Shown: in pieces, positions 25,110 to 34,988 of the stretch
Numbering within the stretch: position 1 is the stretch's first letter
Layout of the letters: each line of letters starts with the position of its first letter
Assembly: GCF_000011005.1 (NCBI RefSeq)
Contig: NC_013665.1
Location: forward strand, 1,116,001 to 1,180,000
DNA from: Methanocella paludicola SANAE
Lineage (GTDB): Archaea; Halobacteriota; Methanocellia; Methanocellales; Methanocellaceae
Direction: 5' to 3'
DNA: 64,000 bases
Notes under the pieces: generated by a model
Databases searched by the model: none
Told to the model about the DNA's origin: nothing
Seen by the model: the letters and a program-made list of their open reading frames with translations, nothing else
Program-made: the position numbers and the translations under genes

Positions 25110-25364
25110 TTATGTTTTATCTTCCTCGATTTCATCCTGCACGTTATCCAGGGGCATCTCGTACTGCGCATACCGGATAAAGTTGTACAGGAACATCACG
25201 AACACGATAAAAGAGATCGCAGCCAGTAAGAAGAATGCCGCGCCGATAAAAACATTACCCTGGACCGTCGCGCCGCCGAATACCAGCCCGACGATGGTGC
25301 CGATCAGCGACAACAATCCCACGAGCTTACTATATACGAACTGCATGCGTACCATCTTGAGCAT
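25110..25364 (-). CDS. Small two-span membrane protein
   Basis: An 84-residue protein with two hydrophobic segments (about 14-34 and 38-62) and an acidic C-terminal tail. No family is recognised. It lies 15 bases downstream of the YkgJ-like gene on the same strand and may share its transcript. The stop is just outside the end of the family B palindrome. Confidence 0.65.
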   Translation of the reverse strand: MLKMVRMQFVYSKLVGLLSLIGTIVGLVFGGATVQGNVFIGAAFFLLAAISFIVFVMFLYNFIRYAQYEMPLDNVQDEIEEDKT

Positions 25365-25379
25365 TGTATCATATTAAAA

Positions 25380-26399
25380 CTATGTCGTGGCTGATGATAA
25401 CCATCCGTCAGCGTCCCTGCCCTTAAAGATGAAGCTTCCGCCCTTCGCGCTCTTGAACATGATCATTATCTCGCCCGGCTCATGGATAAGTCCCTTCTTT
25501 TCGCCGGGTTCGATGTGGTAGTAGAACATGACCTTTTTGCCGCCGTTCGGCTCTATGGAGACGATGACGTACTCCCTGTCCTCAAAGTTCGTGACCTTCG
25601 TGTGGATGTCTGCGCCGTTCTGCTTCCCGAGCGCCTTCTTTACGTCCTTAAAGTCCTTTTCAAAGAGCACCAGGGCCATGATATTATCGATCATGCCCAG
25701 CGCCGAAGGCTCGAATGAATAAACGCCGTTAGAGCCTTTCACGGCTTTCTTGAACTCGTTATAGAAGCCGCTCAGGTACATGTTCATGGCGCCCTGGTAA
25801 TACTCGTCGGTGCGGCACATCGCTTCCCGCTGTACGGACTGGTTGAGTAATGTCACGTATATTTCGGCACGGAGGTCCAGGTCTTTTAAGTCCTCCAGCG
25901 ACTTTTCATAATACGGCGCGGCCGTCTTCTCGTCGAACCGGCCGTGTTTCTGGATATACTCATCCGTGGCATTCACGAGTATGTCCATGTCGATCAGTCT
26001 ATCATTATCGCCTTTGACCATGGTATCGTAAGGATATTCGTTGATGCGGCACTCGTCCTCGATGATGCCGAAGACCTTGTAGGCCGCAAGTGATGCTTCC
26101 ATATAGTAGAACGGGTTTCGGGCACAGACCACCGGCTTCATGTCCTGCACCGAGCACTGGCTATCCCTCAGGAACGGGCATCCGCCGTCCGCCTTTAGAT
26201 AGAAGCGCCGCAGGCCGTTGCTGTTGAACTTGTGGGATATCGTGCAGTATTTTCTGAAAAACTCGCCTGGCTTCATTTTGAGCTTTTCAGATAGGCGATA
26301 AATATCATAAATAGTCAGCAGCACGACTTTTTGCTTTTTGCAGCAGGTGCCGCACTTTATACATTGAAAATCATCATAGGTAAGGACGCCGGAGGCCAT
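25380..26399 (-). CDS. YkgJ-family CxxCxxCC metal-binding protein
   Basis: The N-terminal 110 residues match the YkgJ/UPF0153 zinc-or-iron-chelating domain: C13-x2-C16-x2-CC (CIKCGTCC), then CPFL, CSVQ and KPVVCARNPFYY, giving eight conserved cysteines. The remaining 230 residues are a separate domain without a recognised family, Lys-rich, with KVMFYYHIEPG near the end. The family's activity is not firmly known; related domains are found in tRNA and flagellin methylating proteins. It heads a likely two-gene unit with the small membrane protein. Confidence 0.85.
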   Translation of the reverse strand: MASGVLTYDDFQCIKCGTCCKKQKVVLLTIYDIYRLSEKLKMKPGEFFRKYCTISHKFNSNGLRRFYLKADGGCPFLRDSQCSVQDMKPVVCARNPFYYMEASLAAYKVFGIIEDECRINEYPYDTMVKGDNDRLIDMDILVNATDEYIQKHGRFDEKTAAPYYEKSLEDLKDLDLRAEIYVTLLNQSVQREAMCRTDEYYQGAMNMYLSGFYNEFKKAVKGSNGVYSFEPSALGMIDNIMALVLFEKDFKDVKKALGKQNGADIHTKVTNFEDREYVIVSIEPNGGKKVMFYYHIEPGEKKGLIHEPGEIMIMFKSAKGGSFIFKGRDADGWLSSATT

Positions 26400-26608
26400 G
26401 ATTTTTTATTATTGGCCATCCTTTATCAACTATTTCCTCTTGCCAGTTTTTCACGGCTATTTCAAGAGAATTTACTATTGGTTGCTCGTATTGGTATCGG
26501 TTGTTGAGGGCATATCACCTTTAAACTTGCTCCACGCATATACTAAACGTTTAAAACGCCGTGGCAGTCAAAGATATGAATTTTAGATATAGAGTATAAA
26601 TTTGATGT

Positions 26609-26986
26609 TCAGCATGCGCTTTTTATCGCTTTGATTATATCGTATATGCTTGCGGGCTTTTTAAGGAATATGAACGCCCCGGCATCCAGGGCATCGTTCT
26701 CAACTTTTATATCGGCGCTCAAGAAAATTACCCTGGTCTTAGGCTCTATTTTAAGAATTTTCCTCGTAGCTTCGACGCCATGCATTGACGGGAGGCGGTT
26801 GTCCATTATCACGACGGACGGTTTGGGGTTACATTCAGCGAATTTATTGATGGCTTCATGGCCATCGTGAGCAACAAAACAAACGGTTAAGCCCCTTTTC
26901 TTTAAAATTTTTCCATACATATCGACGAGGTCTTTATCGTCATCTACGATGGCAATGCCCCTCCCCATGCACGCATCAGCAGTCAT
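26609..26986 (-). CDS. Stand-alone response regulator receiver protein
   Basis: A CheY-like receiver of 125 residues: acidic pocket Asp15-Asp17 (IVDDDKD), phospho-acceptor Asp62 (VIMDNRLPS), Ser90 in the Thr switch position (VIFLSA) and Lys109/110 (FLKKPAS). It has no output domain, so it signals by protein contact, perhaps to a kinase elsewhere such as the PAS/GAF kinase at 46-48 kb. CCGGAGG stands at good spacing before the ATG at 26986. It lies 17 bases after a coiled-coil protein gene with which it is probably co-transcribed. Confidence 0.93.
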   Translation of the reverse strand: MTADACMGRGIAIVDDDKDLVDMYGKILKKRGLTVCFVAHDGHEAINKFAECNPKPSVVIMDNRLPSMHGVEATRKILKIEPKTRVIFLSADIKVENDALDAGAFIFLKKPASIYDIIKAIKSAC

Positions 26987-27003
26987 TCATGGCCTCCGGA
27001 TGT

Positions 27004-27285
27004 TTAAAGCGGCTTTTGTTGTGTTTCCTTATTCTCTCGCTTAAGCCGTCGGTCACGGATGTACTCCATCAGTTCGTTTGAGCTTTTTTCGACCTTAACA
27101 GATTCCTCAACCATTTTCTCCATGACATCGAGGTATCTCTGGAAATCCTCGGGGGTCTTGTTCTCCTTGTTCATGATTCTCTTAACATCATCGCGCAAGC
27201 CCTCCATTAGTTCTGCGTGTAAGCCAATCACGTGCGTTAACTTGCGAATATTATAATCGAACTCCGCATCATCATTACGTGGCAT
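27004..27285 (-). CDS. Small coiled-coil protein upstream of the receiver
   Basis: A 93-residue, highly charged, wholly helical protein with heptad-like spacing (RKLTHVIGLHAELMEGLRDDVKRIM... YLDVMEKMVEESVKVEKSSNELMEYI). No family is recognised. ATG 27285 follows GGGGGGCG; the TTG five codons upstream overlaps that ribosome site. Tight linkage to the receiver gene suggests a role in the same signalling path, for example as a binding partner, but this is inference. Confidence 0.65.
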   Translation of the reverse strand: MPRNDDAEFDYNIRKLTHVIGLHAELMEGLRDDVKRIMNKENKTPEDFQRYLDVMEKMVEESVKVEKSSNELMEYIRDRRLKRENKETQQKPL

Positions 27286-27594
27286 CTGAACGCCCCCCAA
27301 TATTGTTAATCCGTTCGATTATAAGATATTATGGGATTACACAATTAACATAGGGTTTGATCAAGGCTGCCGCAAGTCCCCGGCGATACGTTTTTACTTG
27401 CGATGACCCGCAAAACACAACAGACTTTTTCGCACAAGCGCCAAATAACGGCCTGATGTAACCGTGTTTACGCATTTTATTTGCCCCCGTCGCCCTTGCT
27501 TCCCTGAAGGTATCGTTAATAACGGCTTTAGTTAATGTAATAATCAATAATCCATATATCCTCTGAAAAAGAATTTTTTTTTCGGGTGATTGGA
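27286..27594. other. Intergenic stretch without recognised gene
   Basis: About 310 bases between divergent genes. A minus-strand frame through most of it lacks a start context and family resemblance and is probably chance. An AT-rich zone with T8 lies near 27573-27582, next to the ribosome site of the following gene. I see no repeat or RNA gene. Confidence 0.4.
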
Positions 27595-27969
27595 TTGTCA
27601 AGAGAAAATATGGCAATTAGATATGCAGCGCTAGTCATGGCCATCGTCTTGATCGGGTCCGTTCTAGTCGTTGGCCTCGCCACGGCTAAGGCTCCCGTTA
27701 GTGGAACAGATAAAGTAATGCAAAAAGCAAAAAATACTCCCGCCGTGACAAAGAATCCTAATCCGTCCATTAAAGCGATCATGTCGGACCTTACCACCAG
27801 GGCAAAGGCGGCCATAAAATCTACGCCAAAGCCAACGATAAAGCCTACCATGCCTAAAAAAATGGTGGCGATAAAGCCTACGGTATATCCTACTGTTAAG
27901 ACAAAGGCAGCCGTAAAGCCGACGGTAAAACCAACGATAAAGCCTACCACGGTTAAAAGTAAACCCTAG
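27595..27969 (+). CDS. Secreted Lys/Thr/Pro-rich low-complexity protein
   Basis: The protein has an N-terminal signal peptide (AIRYAALVMAIVLIGSVLVVGLATA) and a mature part of about 90 residues dominated by Lys, Pro, Thr, Ala and Val, with repeats of the type KPTIKPT and VKPTVKP near the C-terminus. It is strongly basic and probably unfolded or wall-associated. GGGTGAT at 27584-27590 supports the TTG at 27595; the ATG at 27610 is an alternative. No anchor or enzyme motif. Function unknown. Confidence 0.6.
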   Translation: MSRENMAIRYAALVMAIVLIGSVLVVGLATAKAPVSGTDKVMQKAKNTPAVTKNPNPSIKAIMSDLTTRAKAAIKSTPKPTIKPTMPKKMVAIKPTVYPTVKTKAAVKPTVKPTIKPTTVKSKP

Positions 27970-28416
27970 GAAATAGACTTAAAATTTTTTTTAATTATGT
28001 CAGTTAAAGCCTCACGGTGAAATACTGGGTTAATTAGCAAGCCTTCTACTTACCGGATCATTACCAGTTAAGCCTTTTTACATTAACAACGCCCGCTATA
28101 ACAATAGTTATTCTATTTGTCTTATTTTTGTGGCACTTCGTGATTTACGTCGTTCGTTGGTGTCTTCTAAACCGTGAGCCTGGTGTTTTAATTCGCTTAA
28201 TGGGGGCTTTGAGTTTTCATGGCTTGATCGTGTTTACAGTGTCTTCATGGCTTAGTGTTCGTAAAATCTGAAAAAATTTTGTGTCTTCGTGTCTGAAACC
28301 GAAGGGCTGTACGTGAGTCGCATCGAGGGAAATCGATAAAAGAGCGAATACGAAACTACTGACCTCTATGGTGAAACCGATACCAGCCTAAAGTTACAAA
28401 AAAATGTATAGCGATA
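27970..28416. other. Non-coding stretch between genes
   Basis: About 450 bases without a convincing gene. The middle (28130-28300) has TTCG- and TTCATGGCTT-like short repeats reminiscent of a decayed arm of the palindromic elements elsewhere in the window, but I cannot find a matching opposite arm. Confidence 0.4.
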
Positions 28417-29517
28417 TTAATCGAAGTAGTCCTTGTTCTCGATCTTGGCGGGCAAATAGTTGTTCGCCGTGAACTCGATGGACTTAGAGACCAGCGCGTC
28501 CTGCTCGATCTTATACCCGAACTTCTTGAGGTCGGCCAGCTCTTTCTGCCACTTGTCCTTTTTAAACCAATCGTAGCTGGCGATCTCCTCCATACGCTTG
28601 AAATCCTCATCGTTCAGCTTGACCCATGAGCTCCTGGGAATGTCGAATTCCCGGACGTCCTTTACGGACAGGCCGATGTACTTCGCCCGCGGGCATGCCG
28701 CTTTTTCCGAGAAGAAGGCCAGGTTGATGGACCCTGATTTATACACGGAATAAATGTAGTATCCCCACGGGTCCATATCGGTGAACACGTAGATGGGTAT
28801 CTTGTATTCTTCGCCAAAACGGGCAAGAAGGCGCCGTTCGGCACGGGCCGGCTGACCTTTACCGGTAAGCAGCAGGCAATTATTCTTCTTCCAGTACTTC
28901 TCCTGGTTCAGCAGGTTCCAGACGGCATATTTTTCGACGACAAGAATATAGTCGGCGCTCATTTCCTTGATGTGGAAGAAATCGTCCTCGACGATGGGAG
29001 GCACCGCGCCGCCGGCCGAGCCCATTTTAGTGAAATCAAGCACGTCGCCGGTCTTATCCTCGACGACCATCGGCCCTGAAAGCACGCCGTTAGGCGTGGC
29101 GATGAGGTTCAGCTCTTCACGCAGGCTGTTTGTCACGAGCTCCATGTCCTCGATGATGGGGTCGGACTCTTCCTGAAGGTCGAAGGTATTCTCGCCCGCG
29201 CCGGGTATCTCGTGCTTCAGCGTGTAGAACAGCTGACGGATGGACAGGGCGGGCTTATCCTGCTCTAACAGGATCTTGATCTGCTTCGCGATGAGCATGG
29301 TCTGGAGGAACTTCTTCGCCTGGCCCAGGTTAAAGTAATACCGCTTTTGCTTATCGTCGCCCAGCTTGATCAAGCCCGACTTCTCGTCATAATACACGTT
29401 ACTCAGCGAGCGCATGGTGATGTCGATGGACGGGTTCTTGCCTGCTTTGATGTCGCCCAGCACGTCCTCGCCGACCTGCGTCAGCTTTTCCACGATCTCC
29501 TTACTGCGGGCTGTCAT
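28417..29517 (-). CDS. top6A: DNA topoisomerase VI subunit A
   Basis: Top6A is the Spo11-like catalytic subunit that cleaves both DNA strands to relieve supercoils and decatenate. The 366-residue protein has the winged-helix catalytic Tyr in [11 protein letters not shown] (about residue 108) and the Toprim acidic motif [13 protein letters not shown] (about 240-252), preceded by the conserved Glu in VVEKYAVWN. Length is standard. It overlaps the end of top6B by 17 bases, giving a top6B-top6A operon as in many archaea. Confidence 0.97.
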   Translation of the reverse strand: MTARSKEIVEKLTQVGEDVLGDIKAGKNPSIDITMRSLSNVYYDEKSGLIKLGDDKQKRYYFNLGQAKKFLQTMLIAKQIKILLEQDKPALSIRQLFYTLKHEIPGAGENTFDLQEESDPIIEDMELVTNSLREELNLIATPNGVLSGPMVVEDKTGDVLDFTKMGSAGGAVPPIVEDDFFHIKEMSADYILVVEKYAVWNLLNQEKYWKKNNCLLLTGKGQPARAERRLLARFGEEYKIPIYVFTDMDPWGYYIYSVYKSGSINLAFFSEKAACPRAKYIGLSVKDVREFDIPRSSWVKLNDEDFKRMEEIASYDWFKKDKWQKELADLKKFGYKIEQDALVSKSIEFTANNYLPAKIENKDYFD

Positions 29518-31168
29518 TTGCCGCCTCCTGCTTCACCGGCTCATCGGTATCGATGAACTTCGTAAACTTCTTTGCCAGGACGTCCCGTAGCTGGGCCTCG
29601 ATGACGGCGTGGTCCTTGCCCGTCAGGTCCTGCAGCGCGATGGCGAGCTCCTTCGTATAGGCTTCGAACATCTTGATCTTCTTGCGAGCGTCCAGGGCCT
29701 TCTTCTGCTCTGCCAGATACCGGCCCAGGTCCCTCGCCGCTTCCCTCACGGCCAGCTCGATCTCGTCCTCTAGCTCGGGGATATCCGCTATGGCATCTTT
29801 TGATTCTGAGGTGAACGGGACGTTCGTTGAGGCAACGTGGACCATTATCATGATCGGCCCCTGGGGCATCTTCGCCCCTTTAGGCTGCTCCATATTATAG
29901 TTCTTCCAGTTGATGCGCTCGATGGCGTGCGTTATGGCGCATGCGCCCTGCTGGTACATGAGCGGCACGCGGTTCGCAATACGGTATATTTCAGCCCTGC
30001 CTTCCGTGTCGATGTCGCCGCCGTAGGCGATGGCCGCCTCGACCAGGAACGGGTTGCCGCGGGACACGTTCACCGGGCGGGACACAGTAGAAATGAAGTC
30101 AACTCGATGATTCTGGGTCAGGCCCTTCTTTAATAGATCGCCAGTAATAGGCGAAAGACAATCCTTAGGCGGTGCCTGTATCTTGATCTTCTGGAAAGCT
30201 GCCATAAGGCGCTTCACGCCGTCGATATCCTGGGCCAGGTCCTGCGGGGCCATGGCGGGGTCTAGATTGGCCTCCTTACAGATAGAATCCATCGTGTGGC
30301 CGCCGATCTTCGCAAAAGACAGAGAAAGGAAAGAGCTCAATTTCAGATTATCCGTCGACTGGAGCATCTTAATGAGCGTGCCCAGCTCGATGCCGTGCGG
30401 GTGGGGCTTGATCTCGATGGGCTGCTTCGGGAGCACGTCGCAGGCCCGCTCGAAGATGACTCTCTCGTCGTACGGGTCGACGAACGTGATGCGGGCGTGC
30501 GGGTTCACTATTGCCGTATTCTTTAAGTATTCCATTACTGATTGCCGGCCCCTGACATACGTGGCCTCCATGTTCAGCTCGATCCGTGTACCCCTTGAGG
30601 TGAAGAAATCATCGTAATTTTCAGAGAGCAGCTTCGGCTCGTTCGTCTGGGTATCGATCTTCAGCTCATAAACATAGGCGGGCAACTTGGGGTCGATGCG
30701 GGACGTGATGCGCACGGGCTTACCGCTCGTAAGCTGAGCATAAAGCACGGCAGCGGATATACCGATACCCTGCTGCCCCCTGCTCTGGCGTATCGCGTGG
30801 AAACGGCTGCCGTACAGCAATTTACCGAAGACCCGGGGCAGCACGTCCTTCTGGACGCCGGGGCCGTTATCCTCGATGACGACGTTCAATATGCGCTCAT
30901 CGACCTTCCGGACTCTGATGTAAATGTCGGGCAGTATCTGGGATTCTTCACAGGCGTCGAGGGCGTTATCGACGGCCTCCTTGACGCACGTTATCAGGCA
31001 CCGCGGGAGCGAATCGAAGCCCAGCATGTGCCGGTTCTTCTCGAAGAACTCGGCGACGCTGATCGCCTTCTGTTTTTTTGCCAGCTCGACGGCGATGGGC
31101 GAATCCGCTTTTGGGAGCTTAGCTTCCACCTTCGCCTCCGCCTTGGTACCGGCCTTAGCAGGAGTCAT
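29501..31168 (-). CDS. top6B: DNA topoisomerase VI subunit B
   Basis: The GHKL ATPase subunit that gates the type IIB topoisomerase. Visible motifs are the N-box [13 protein letters not shown], the G1 box [10 protein letters not shown], the G2 region [21 protein letters not shown] and the switch Lys in the transducer region. A helix-two-turn-helix segment and the transducer follow. At 555 residues it is nearer the 530-residue Sulfolobus type than longer forms with an extra C-terminal Ig-like domain, so that domain may be absent. The N-terminus (about 25 residues, Lys/Ala-rich) is unstructured. First gene of the top6BA operon. Confidence 0.97.
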   Translation of the reverse strand: MTPAKAGTKAEAKVEAKLPKADSPIAVELAKKQKAISVAEFFEKNRHMLGFDSLPRCLITCVKEAVDNALDACEESQILPDIYIRVRKVDERILNVVIEDNGPGVQKDVLPRVFGKLLYGSRFHAIRQSRGQQGIGISAAVLYAQLTSGKPVRITSRIDPKLPAYVYELKIDTQTNEPKLLSENYDDFFTSRGTRIELNMEATYVRGRQSVMEYLKNTAIVNPHARITFVDPYDERVIFERACDVLPKQPIEIKPHPHGIELGTLIKMLQSTDNLKLSSFLSLSFAKIGGHTMDSICKEANLDPAMAPQDLAQDIDGVKRLMAAFQKIKIQAPPKDCLSPITGDLLKKGLTQNHRVDFISTVSRPVNVSRGNPFLVEAAIAYGGDIDTEGRAEIYRIANRVPLMYQQGACAITHAIERINWKNYNMEQPKGAKMPQGPIMIMVHVASTNVPFTSESKDAIADIPELEDEIELAVREAARDLGRYLAEQKKALDARKKIKMFEAYTKELAIALQDLTGKDHAVIEAQLRDVLAKKFTKFIDTDEPVKQEAANDSPQ

Positions 31169-31274
31169 CGTGCATTAAGGTATAACGCGCGTTTATAAAA
31201 GCTTTCCATCGTCGCGCTTTTCCGATATTATATTTATCCTTCCACAAGTTCATGGACTTTGTAGGGATCTGTCG

Positions 31275-32009
31275 ATGATATTCGAAGTCACCGGTGAAGA
31301 GGCGATCAAGCCCCGCGTCTGGGAGACGGCTGTGGCCGAGGTCATCCCGCGCACGAAAGACGTCAAGAGTTTCCGCTTCCCAAAGCCGGAAGGCTTCCAG
31401 CACAAGGCGGGCCAGTGGATGTATATTAACATTAAGATCGAGGGCACGCAGAAGCTGCATCACTTTACCATCTCCAGCAGCCCCACTGAGAACTACCTTG
31501 AATTTACGAAAAAGATCACGGATAGCCAGTATTCTCAGGCGCTTGATAAGATGAAGCCCGGCGACTGGGCGAAGATCAATGCTCCTTTCGGCGAGTTCAC
31601 CTATAGCGGGGAGAAAATAAAGATCGGCGCCCTCACGGGCGGCATCGGCATCACGCCGCTACATAGTATATGCCGGTATTGCGTGGACGAGAAGCTCCCG
31701 ACGAGCATTGTCATGCTCTACTCGAACAAAACTGAGGACGAGATCGTCTTTAAGGATGAGCTCGAGGAGATGCATAAGGCTGATCCGAATATTGTCGTGA
31801 AGAATGTACTGACCCGGCAACCGGACTGGAAAGGGTTGAAAGGGCACGTCAACACAGATATGATCAAAGAGCAGATACCCGACTACCGGGAGCGTGTGTT
31901 TTATATCTGCGGCCCGCCCAGCCTGAACGAGGCCATGAAAAAGGCGCTGGAAGGGTTGAACTTAAGGGAAGACCAGATCAAGCTCGAGGACTTTACTGGA
32001 TATCAATAA
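31275..32009 (+). CDS. FAD/NAD(P)-binding oxidoreductase (ferredoxin reductase type)
   Basis: A 244-residue flavoprotein with the ferredoxin-NADP reductase fold: FAD motif HHFTISSSP (Arg-x-Tyr-Ser replaced by HFTIS), phosphate-binding LTGGIGITPLHSI, and the nicotinamide motif VFYICGPPSLNEAM. No iron-sulfur domain is attached, so it must transfer electrons to or from a separate carrier. An N-terminal extension of about 20 residues precedes the beta-barrel. Diverges from top6B; a TATA-like stretch (atattatatttatc) lies near 31228-31241. Confidence 0.9.
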   Translation: MIFEVTGEEAIKPRVWETAVAEVIPRTKDVKSFRFPKPEGFQHKAGQWMYINIKIEGTQKLHHFTISSSPTENYLEFTKKITDSQYSQALDKMKPGDWAKINAPFGEFTYSGEKIKIGALTGGIGITPLHSICRYCVDEKLPTSIVMLYSNKTEDEIVFKDELEEMHKADPNIVVKNVLTRQPDWKGLKGHVNTDMIKEQIPDYRERVFYICGPPSLNEAMKKALEGLNLREDQIKLEDFTGYQ

Positions 32010-32050
32010 ACTGCCAGATTTATTATATCCCGGGCCAATATTTACGTTAT

Positions 32051-32854
32051 ATGGCCACTAGCCCTAAACCAACTAAAGCCCGGGAAAAAATCTATTTTCA
32101 GGTCTGGGAACGGACCGGCGTGACCGAGCACATGGGCGGTATCGAGGCAACTGAAGCCCTCGCCCGGATGGCACGGATCGCTTCGGGACAGCTGATCCTG
32201 GACATCGGTTGTGGTACGGGCTATACGGCCGCATATATCGCCGGGGATCATAAGGCAAGGGTGATCTGCATTGACCTCATGCCCGGACTTTTGACCATAT
32301 CCCGGGAACGTATCACCCGGGAAGGCCTCGACGACCGCGTATCGTTCATCAGGGCGGATGCGCACCATATGCCGTTCCGTAACGCCGTTTTCGACCGGGC
32401 CCTGGCCGAGTCGGTTCTGGTCTTTTGCGATAAGGGCCGTGTAGCGAATGAGGTATCCCGGCTCCTCAAGCCTGGTGGGCTTTTCGGCGATAATGAGCTG
32501 ACCTTCCTGGAACCGCCGCCGGCGGAGTTGCATGAAATGTTATCGATGGACAGGGGCCTGGGCATGGAGCCGATGACGGAAAATGGCTGGGAGGAAATAT
32601 ATAAGAATTCGGGCTTATGTCCCGTCAGTCGTCGCGTACGCCCGGTCAATTTCCTGTCCCAGCTGATCGATCATATACGGATCGACGGCCCGATAAGATA
32701 TTTTTCTTCGACGGTCAAGGGCATAACCGATGTCCGCTTAAGGAAAGGGTTTTTTAATAAGTATACGGGCAAGGCTGCCCGTAAGTTTTCGTCATACGTC
32801 GGATACGGGCTCTACATTAGTGAAAAATCCATGACAGATGACGGGCCCAATTAG
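32051..32854 (+). CDS. Class I SAM-dependent methyltransferase
   Basis: A 267-residue methyltransferase with motif I LILDIGCGTGYTAAYIAG, the acidic end of strand 2 (VICIDLMPG), motif around FIRADAHHMPF and motif RALAESVLVFCDK, as in UbiE-like small-molecule methyltransferases. The C-terminal 90 residues are longer than the core fold and may form a substrate lid. Substrate unknown. It follows the flavoreductase by 41 bases and may share its transcript. Confidence 0.9.
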   Translation: MATSPKPTKAREKIYFQVWERTGVTEHMGGIEATEALARMARIASGQLILDIGCGTGYTAAYIAGDHKARVICIDLMPGLLTISRERITREGLDDRVSFIRADAHHMPFRNAVFDRALAESVLVFCDKGRVANEVSRLLKPGGLFGDNELTFLEPPPAELHEMLSMDRGLGMEPMTENGWEEIYKNSGLCPVSRRVRPVNFLSQLIDHIRIDGPIRYFSSTVKGITDVRLRKGFFNKYTGKAARKFSSYVGYGLYISEKSMTDDGPN

Positions 32855-32896
32855 CTTTATATCGATGAGAGCACAACTCGAAGTAGTGGTCGGCCC

Positions 32897-33328
32897 ATGT
32901 CAAGGAAACGATGTGACGAATTTTCAATAAAATACAACATGGCGGCCCCCTGCGGCATGTATTGCGGCTACTGCCGGCAATATCTACAGCGCGAGATGGG
33001 CATAAAGAAGGGCTGCGAAGGGTGCCGGGTGCGAAATAAGAACTGCGTGTTCATCCGGAAGGATTGCCCCTACCTGAATAAAGGCGTCTACCAGTTCTGC
33101 TATGAGTGCAAAGAGTTCCCGTGCGTCGACCTCAAGGCCATCGACAGCCTGTATCAAAAGAGATATCATACGAGCTTTATCGAGGACCTGAAAAGGATGA
33201 AGGAGGTAGGTGTCGATGCCTGGCTCGAAGAAAAATACGTAGCATCAAAGTGCCCGGCCTGCGGCGGGCGCCTGTGCATCCACGATGCAAAGTGCTACGA
33301 CTGCGGTGCGCCGCTTATCAAGGAATGA
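32897..33328 (+). CDS. DUF3795-family cysteine-rich protein
   Basis: A 143-residue protein with 16 or so cysteines. The N-terminal half has the DUF3795 pattern (APCGMYCGYCRQY, KGCEGCR, CVFIRKDCPYLNKG, FCYECKEFPC). The last 25 residues form a separate treble-clef-like zinc ribbon (CPACGGRLCIHDAKCYDCGAP). It probably binds zinc or iron-sulfur. Function is not established for the family. Its stop codon overlaps the end of the convergent radical SAM gene by 11 bases. Confidence 0.88.
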   Translation: MSRKRCDEFSIKYNMAAPCGMYCGYCRQYLQREMGIKKGCEGCRVRNKNCVFIRKDCPYLNKGVYQFCYECKEFPCVDLKAIDSLYQKRYHTSFIEDLKRMKEVGVDAWLEEKYVASKCPACGGRLCIHDAKCYDCGAPLIKE

Positions 33329-34439
33329 TCTCACAGCTGTTAAACTTCGTGTGTTCGAAGTCCTGCAAGCTTATCTTTCCTTCTTTTATGAGTTGCCTGA
33401 TCTCTGGTAGGGCACTCTGGAGTCCGCTTACAAGGTTCCTGATGGTGCCGCAAACTTCAGCAAATCCCTCGTCGCCCCACTTCACGGTCACGTTAGCATA
33501 GAGGCACCGGCCTCCGCAGATATCGAGGATATCGCAGCCCTTGCAGGGGCCGGCGATGAGCGTCTGCTTGAGCTTTAACGGGTCGCCAGTAAGGATGTCG
33601 CCGGCATAATACGATTTCATTCCGGACATTACGGGGCAGGGGGATATTTTTCCGTCCGTCTGGATGTTGAATTCCGCCCACCCGGCGCCGCAGCGGAGGA
33701 GCGTCTTTTCGTCAAGCAGCATCGAGCGCATGACGGACATGAACGGGTACATCCTTAGGACTTTGCCCTCTTCCCTCATTACCCGGACCCATTCTTTTAT
33801 GAGCCGGTTGATGCCAGGATTGTAACTGTCCCTGGCCCACTCCCTGAAGTGGCGGCGCTGGTAGTCGTTCTTCCAGAAAAGGGCGTTGAGCTGCCAGTGG
33901 ACGCTGTCGAAGCAAAAGTCGGGATTATTTAATAAGAATAAGGCCTGGCTATAGATATCGCAATCCTCGGTGACGGTCATCCGGGCGATGGTCTCGCCTT
34001 TGAAGCCATTCTGCCGGATGAGCCGGGCGTTCGCCATTATTTTATTGTAGACGCCTTCGCCCCGGTCATAGTCGGTAAGCTTCTCGTCGCCATCAAGCGA
34101 TATCGATATAGTGTGAAGGCGGTTCAGGTACTCGGGCTTTACCTTATGGAGCATCGTCCCGTTCGTGTGGAGCATGAAGCGCCGGGCAGGCAGCGAGTCC
34201 ATGAGCTCGTACATCTTCTTAATATTGAGCAGCGGCTCGCCGCCATAGAAAATAAGGGCGGCTTCAGGGTCTTTTTCAATAAAGGCTCTCAAGGCCGACG
34301 ACTCGCAGCTCAGGTCACGAGGCAGGAAATAATCGATATCCTCGTGGTCCCCCGACTCATCGAAGTCGTCGCAGCACTCGCCATAGCAGTAGCGGCACTG
34401 CAGGTCGCAGGCCGTGGTCAGCGTGATGAAAAAGTTCAT
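33318..34439 (-). CDS. Radical SAM/SPASM protein, probable peptide-modifying (AF_0577-type)
   Basis: A 373-residue radical SAM enzyme with the cluster motif C11-x3-C15-x2-C18 (TTACDLQCRYCYGECC), FYGGEPLLN, HTNGTML and SISLDG, and a C-terminal SPASM domain with CGAGWAEFNIQTDGKISPCP and CKGCDILDICGGRCLYAN cysteines that hold auxiliary clusters. It resembles the archaeal AF_0577 family thought to modify small peptides; this is by recollection of the family and should be tested. No obvious Cys-rich precursor peptide was found in the flanks. First gene on its transcript. Confidence 0.87.
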   Translation of the reverse strand: MNFFITLTTACDLQCRYCYGECCDDFDESGDHEDIDYFLPRDLSCESSALRAFIEKDPEAALIFYGGEPLLNIKKMYELMDSLPARRFMLHTNGTMLHKVKPEYLNRLHTISISLDGDEKLTDYDRGEGVYNKIMANARLIRQNGFKGETIARMTVTEDCDIYSQALFLLNNPDFCFDSVHWQLNALFWKNDYQRRHFREWARDSYNPGINRLIKEWVRVMREEGKVLRMYPFMSVMRSMLLDEKTLLRCGAGWAEFNIQTDGKISPCPVMSGMKSYYAGDILTGDPLKLKQTLIAGPCKGCDILDICGGRCLYANVTVKWGDEGFAEVCGTIRNLVSGLQSALPEIRQLIKEGKISLQDFEHTKFNSCEIIP

Positions 34440-34509
34440 GCCTGGTCCGCTCTCTCGAATAACGGTCTCCCTAATTGACGATATAATATTTAGGATTATC
34501 TATCGGGGC

Positions 34510-34908
34510 TCAGGAAATATCTTTGATGATCATACGAAGGTTGACCAGTATCATTAGCAACAGAACGAGGACCATTAGTATGACTGCCCACGTGAATTGC
34601 TCTCTCAAGAAAAGCCAGCAGAGAATGCCGATCACCAGCACGACCATCAGGCCCGCGTAATTAAATATTTTAAGCCGCTGCTCGCCTTTCGGGTCCGGCG
34701 GCGTGTTCTTCATTCTCTTGCGGGCCTCGATACGATCGATAAGAGGCTGCCGGACATTAGCGTAGGTCACCACGATCAGTAAAAGTAATATTAAATAGAC
34801 GCCCCAGAGGAACTGTTCCCTCGGCACGTAGACCCAGAAAAGCACGACTATTAAAATGGCGGCCACTGCAGCAACTATGTTAATGATAGTAAGCCTTTTA
34901 TCGGCCAT
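34510..34908 (-). CDS. Four-span membrane protein
   Basis: A 132-residue protein with four hydrophobic helices in two pairs (about 8-27, 33-52, 82-100, 107-126) separated by a basic loop (RQPLIDRIEARKRM). No family is recognised. The pattern loop-EQRLKIFNYAGL-helix-helix-VNLRMIIKDIS recurs in the 273-residue neighbour upstream, so both share an ancestral unit. The two genes are on the same strand, 80 bases apart. Confidence 0.7.
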   Translation of the reverse strand: MADKRLTIINIVAAVAAILIVVLFWVYVPREQFLWGVYLILLLLIVVTYANVRQPLIDRIEARKRMKNTPPDPKGEQRLKIFNYAGLMVVLVIGILCWLFLREQFTWAVILMVLVLLLMILVNLRMIIKDIS

Positions 34909-34988
34909 ATCATGCTCTCCTATCCCATATTTGTCTATGCCTTGAATAAATAAGTTGGCATTTTTCGGGCGTGCGGCATCACGATCAA

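Noticed and set aside
26398-26586. 62-residue plus-strand frame rich in aromatic residues
   Set aside because: Starts in the promoter region of the divergent YkgJ-like gene, has no ribosome site and no family resemblance.
27329-27616. 95-residue minus-strand frame between the coiled-coil and Lys/Thr/Pro genes
   Set aside because: No plausible start context and no recognisable composition; overlaps the ribosome site of the plus-strand gene.
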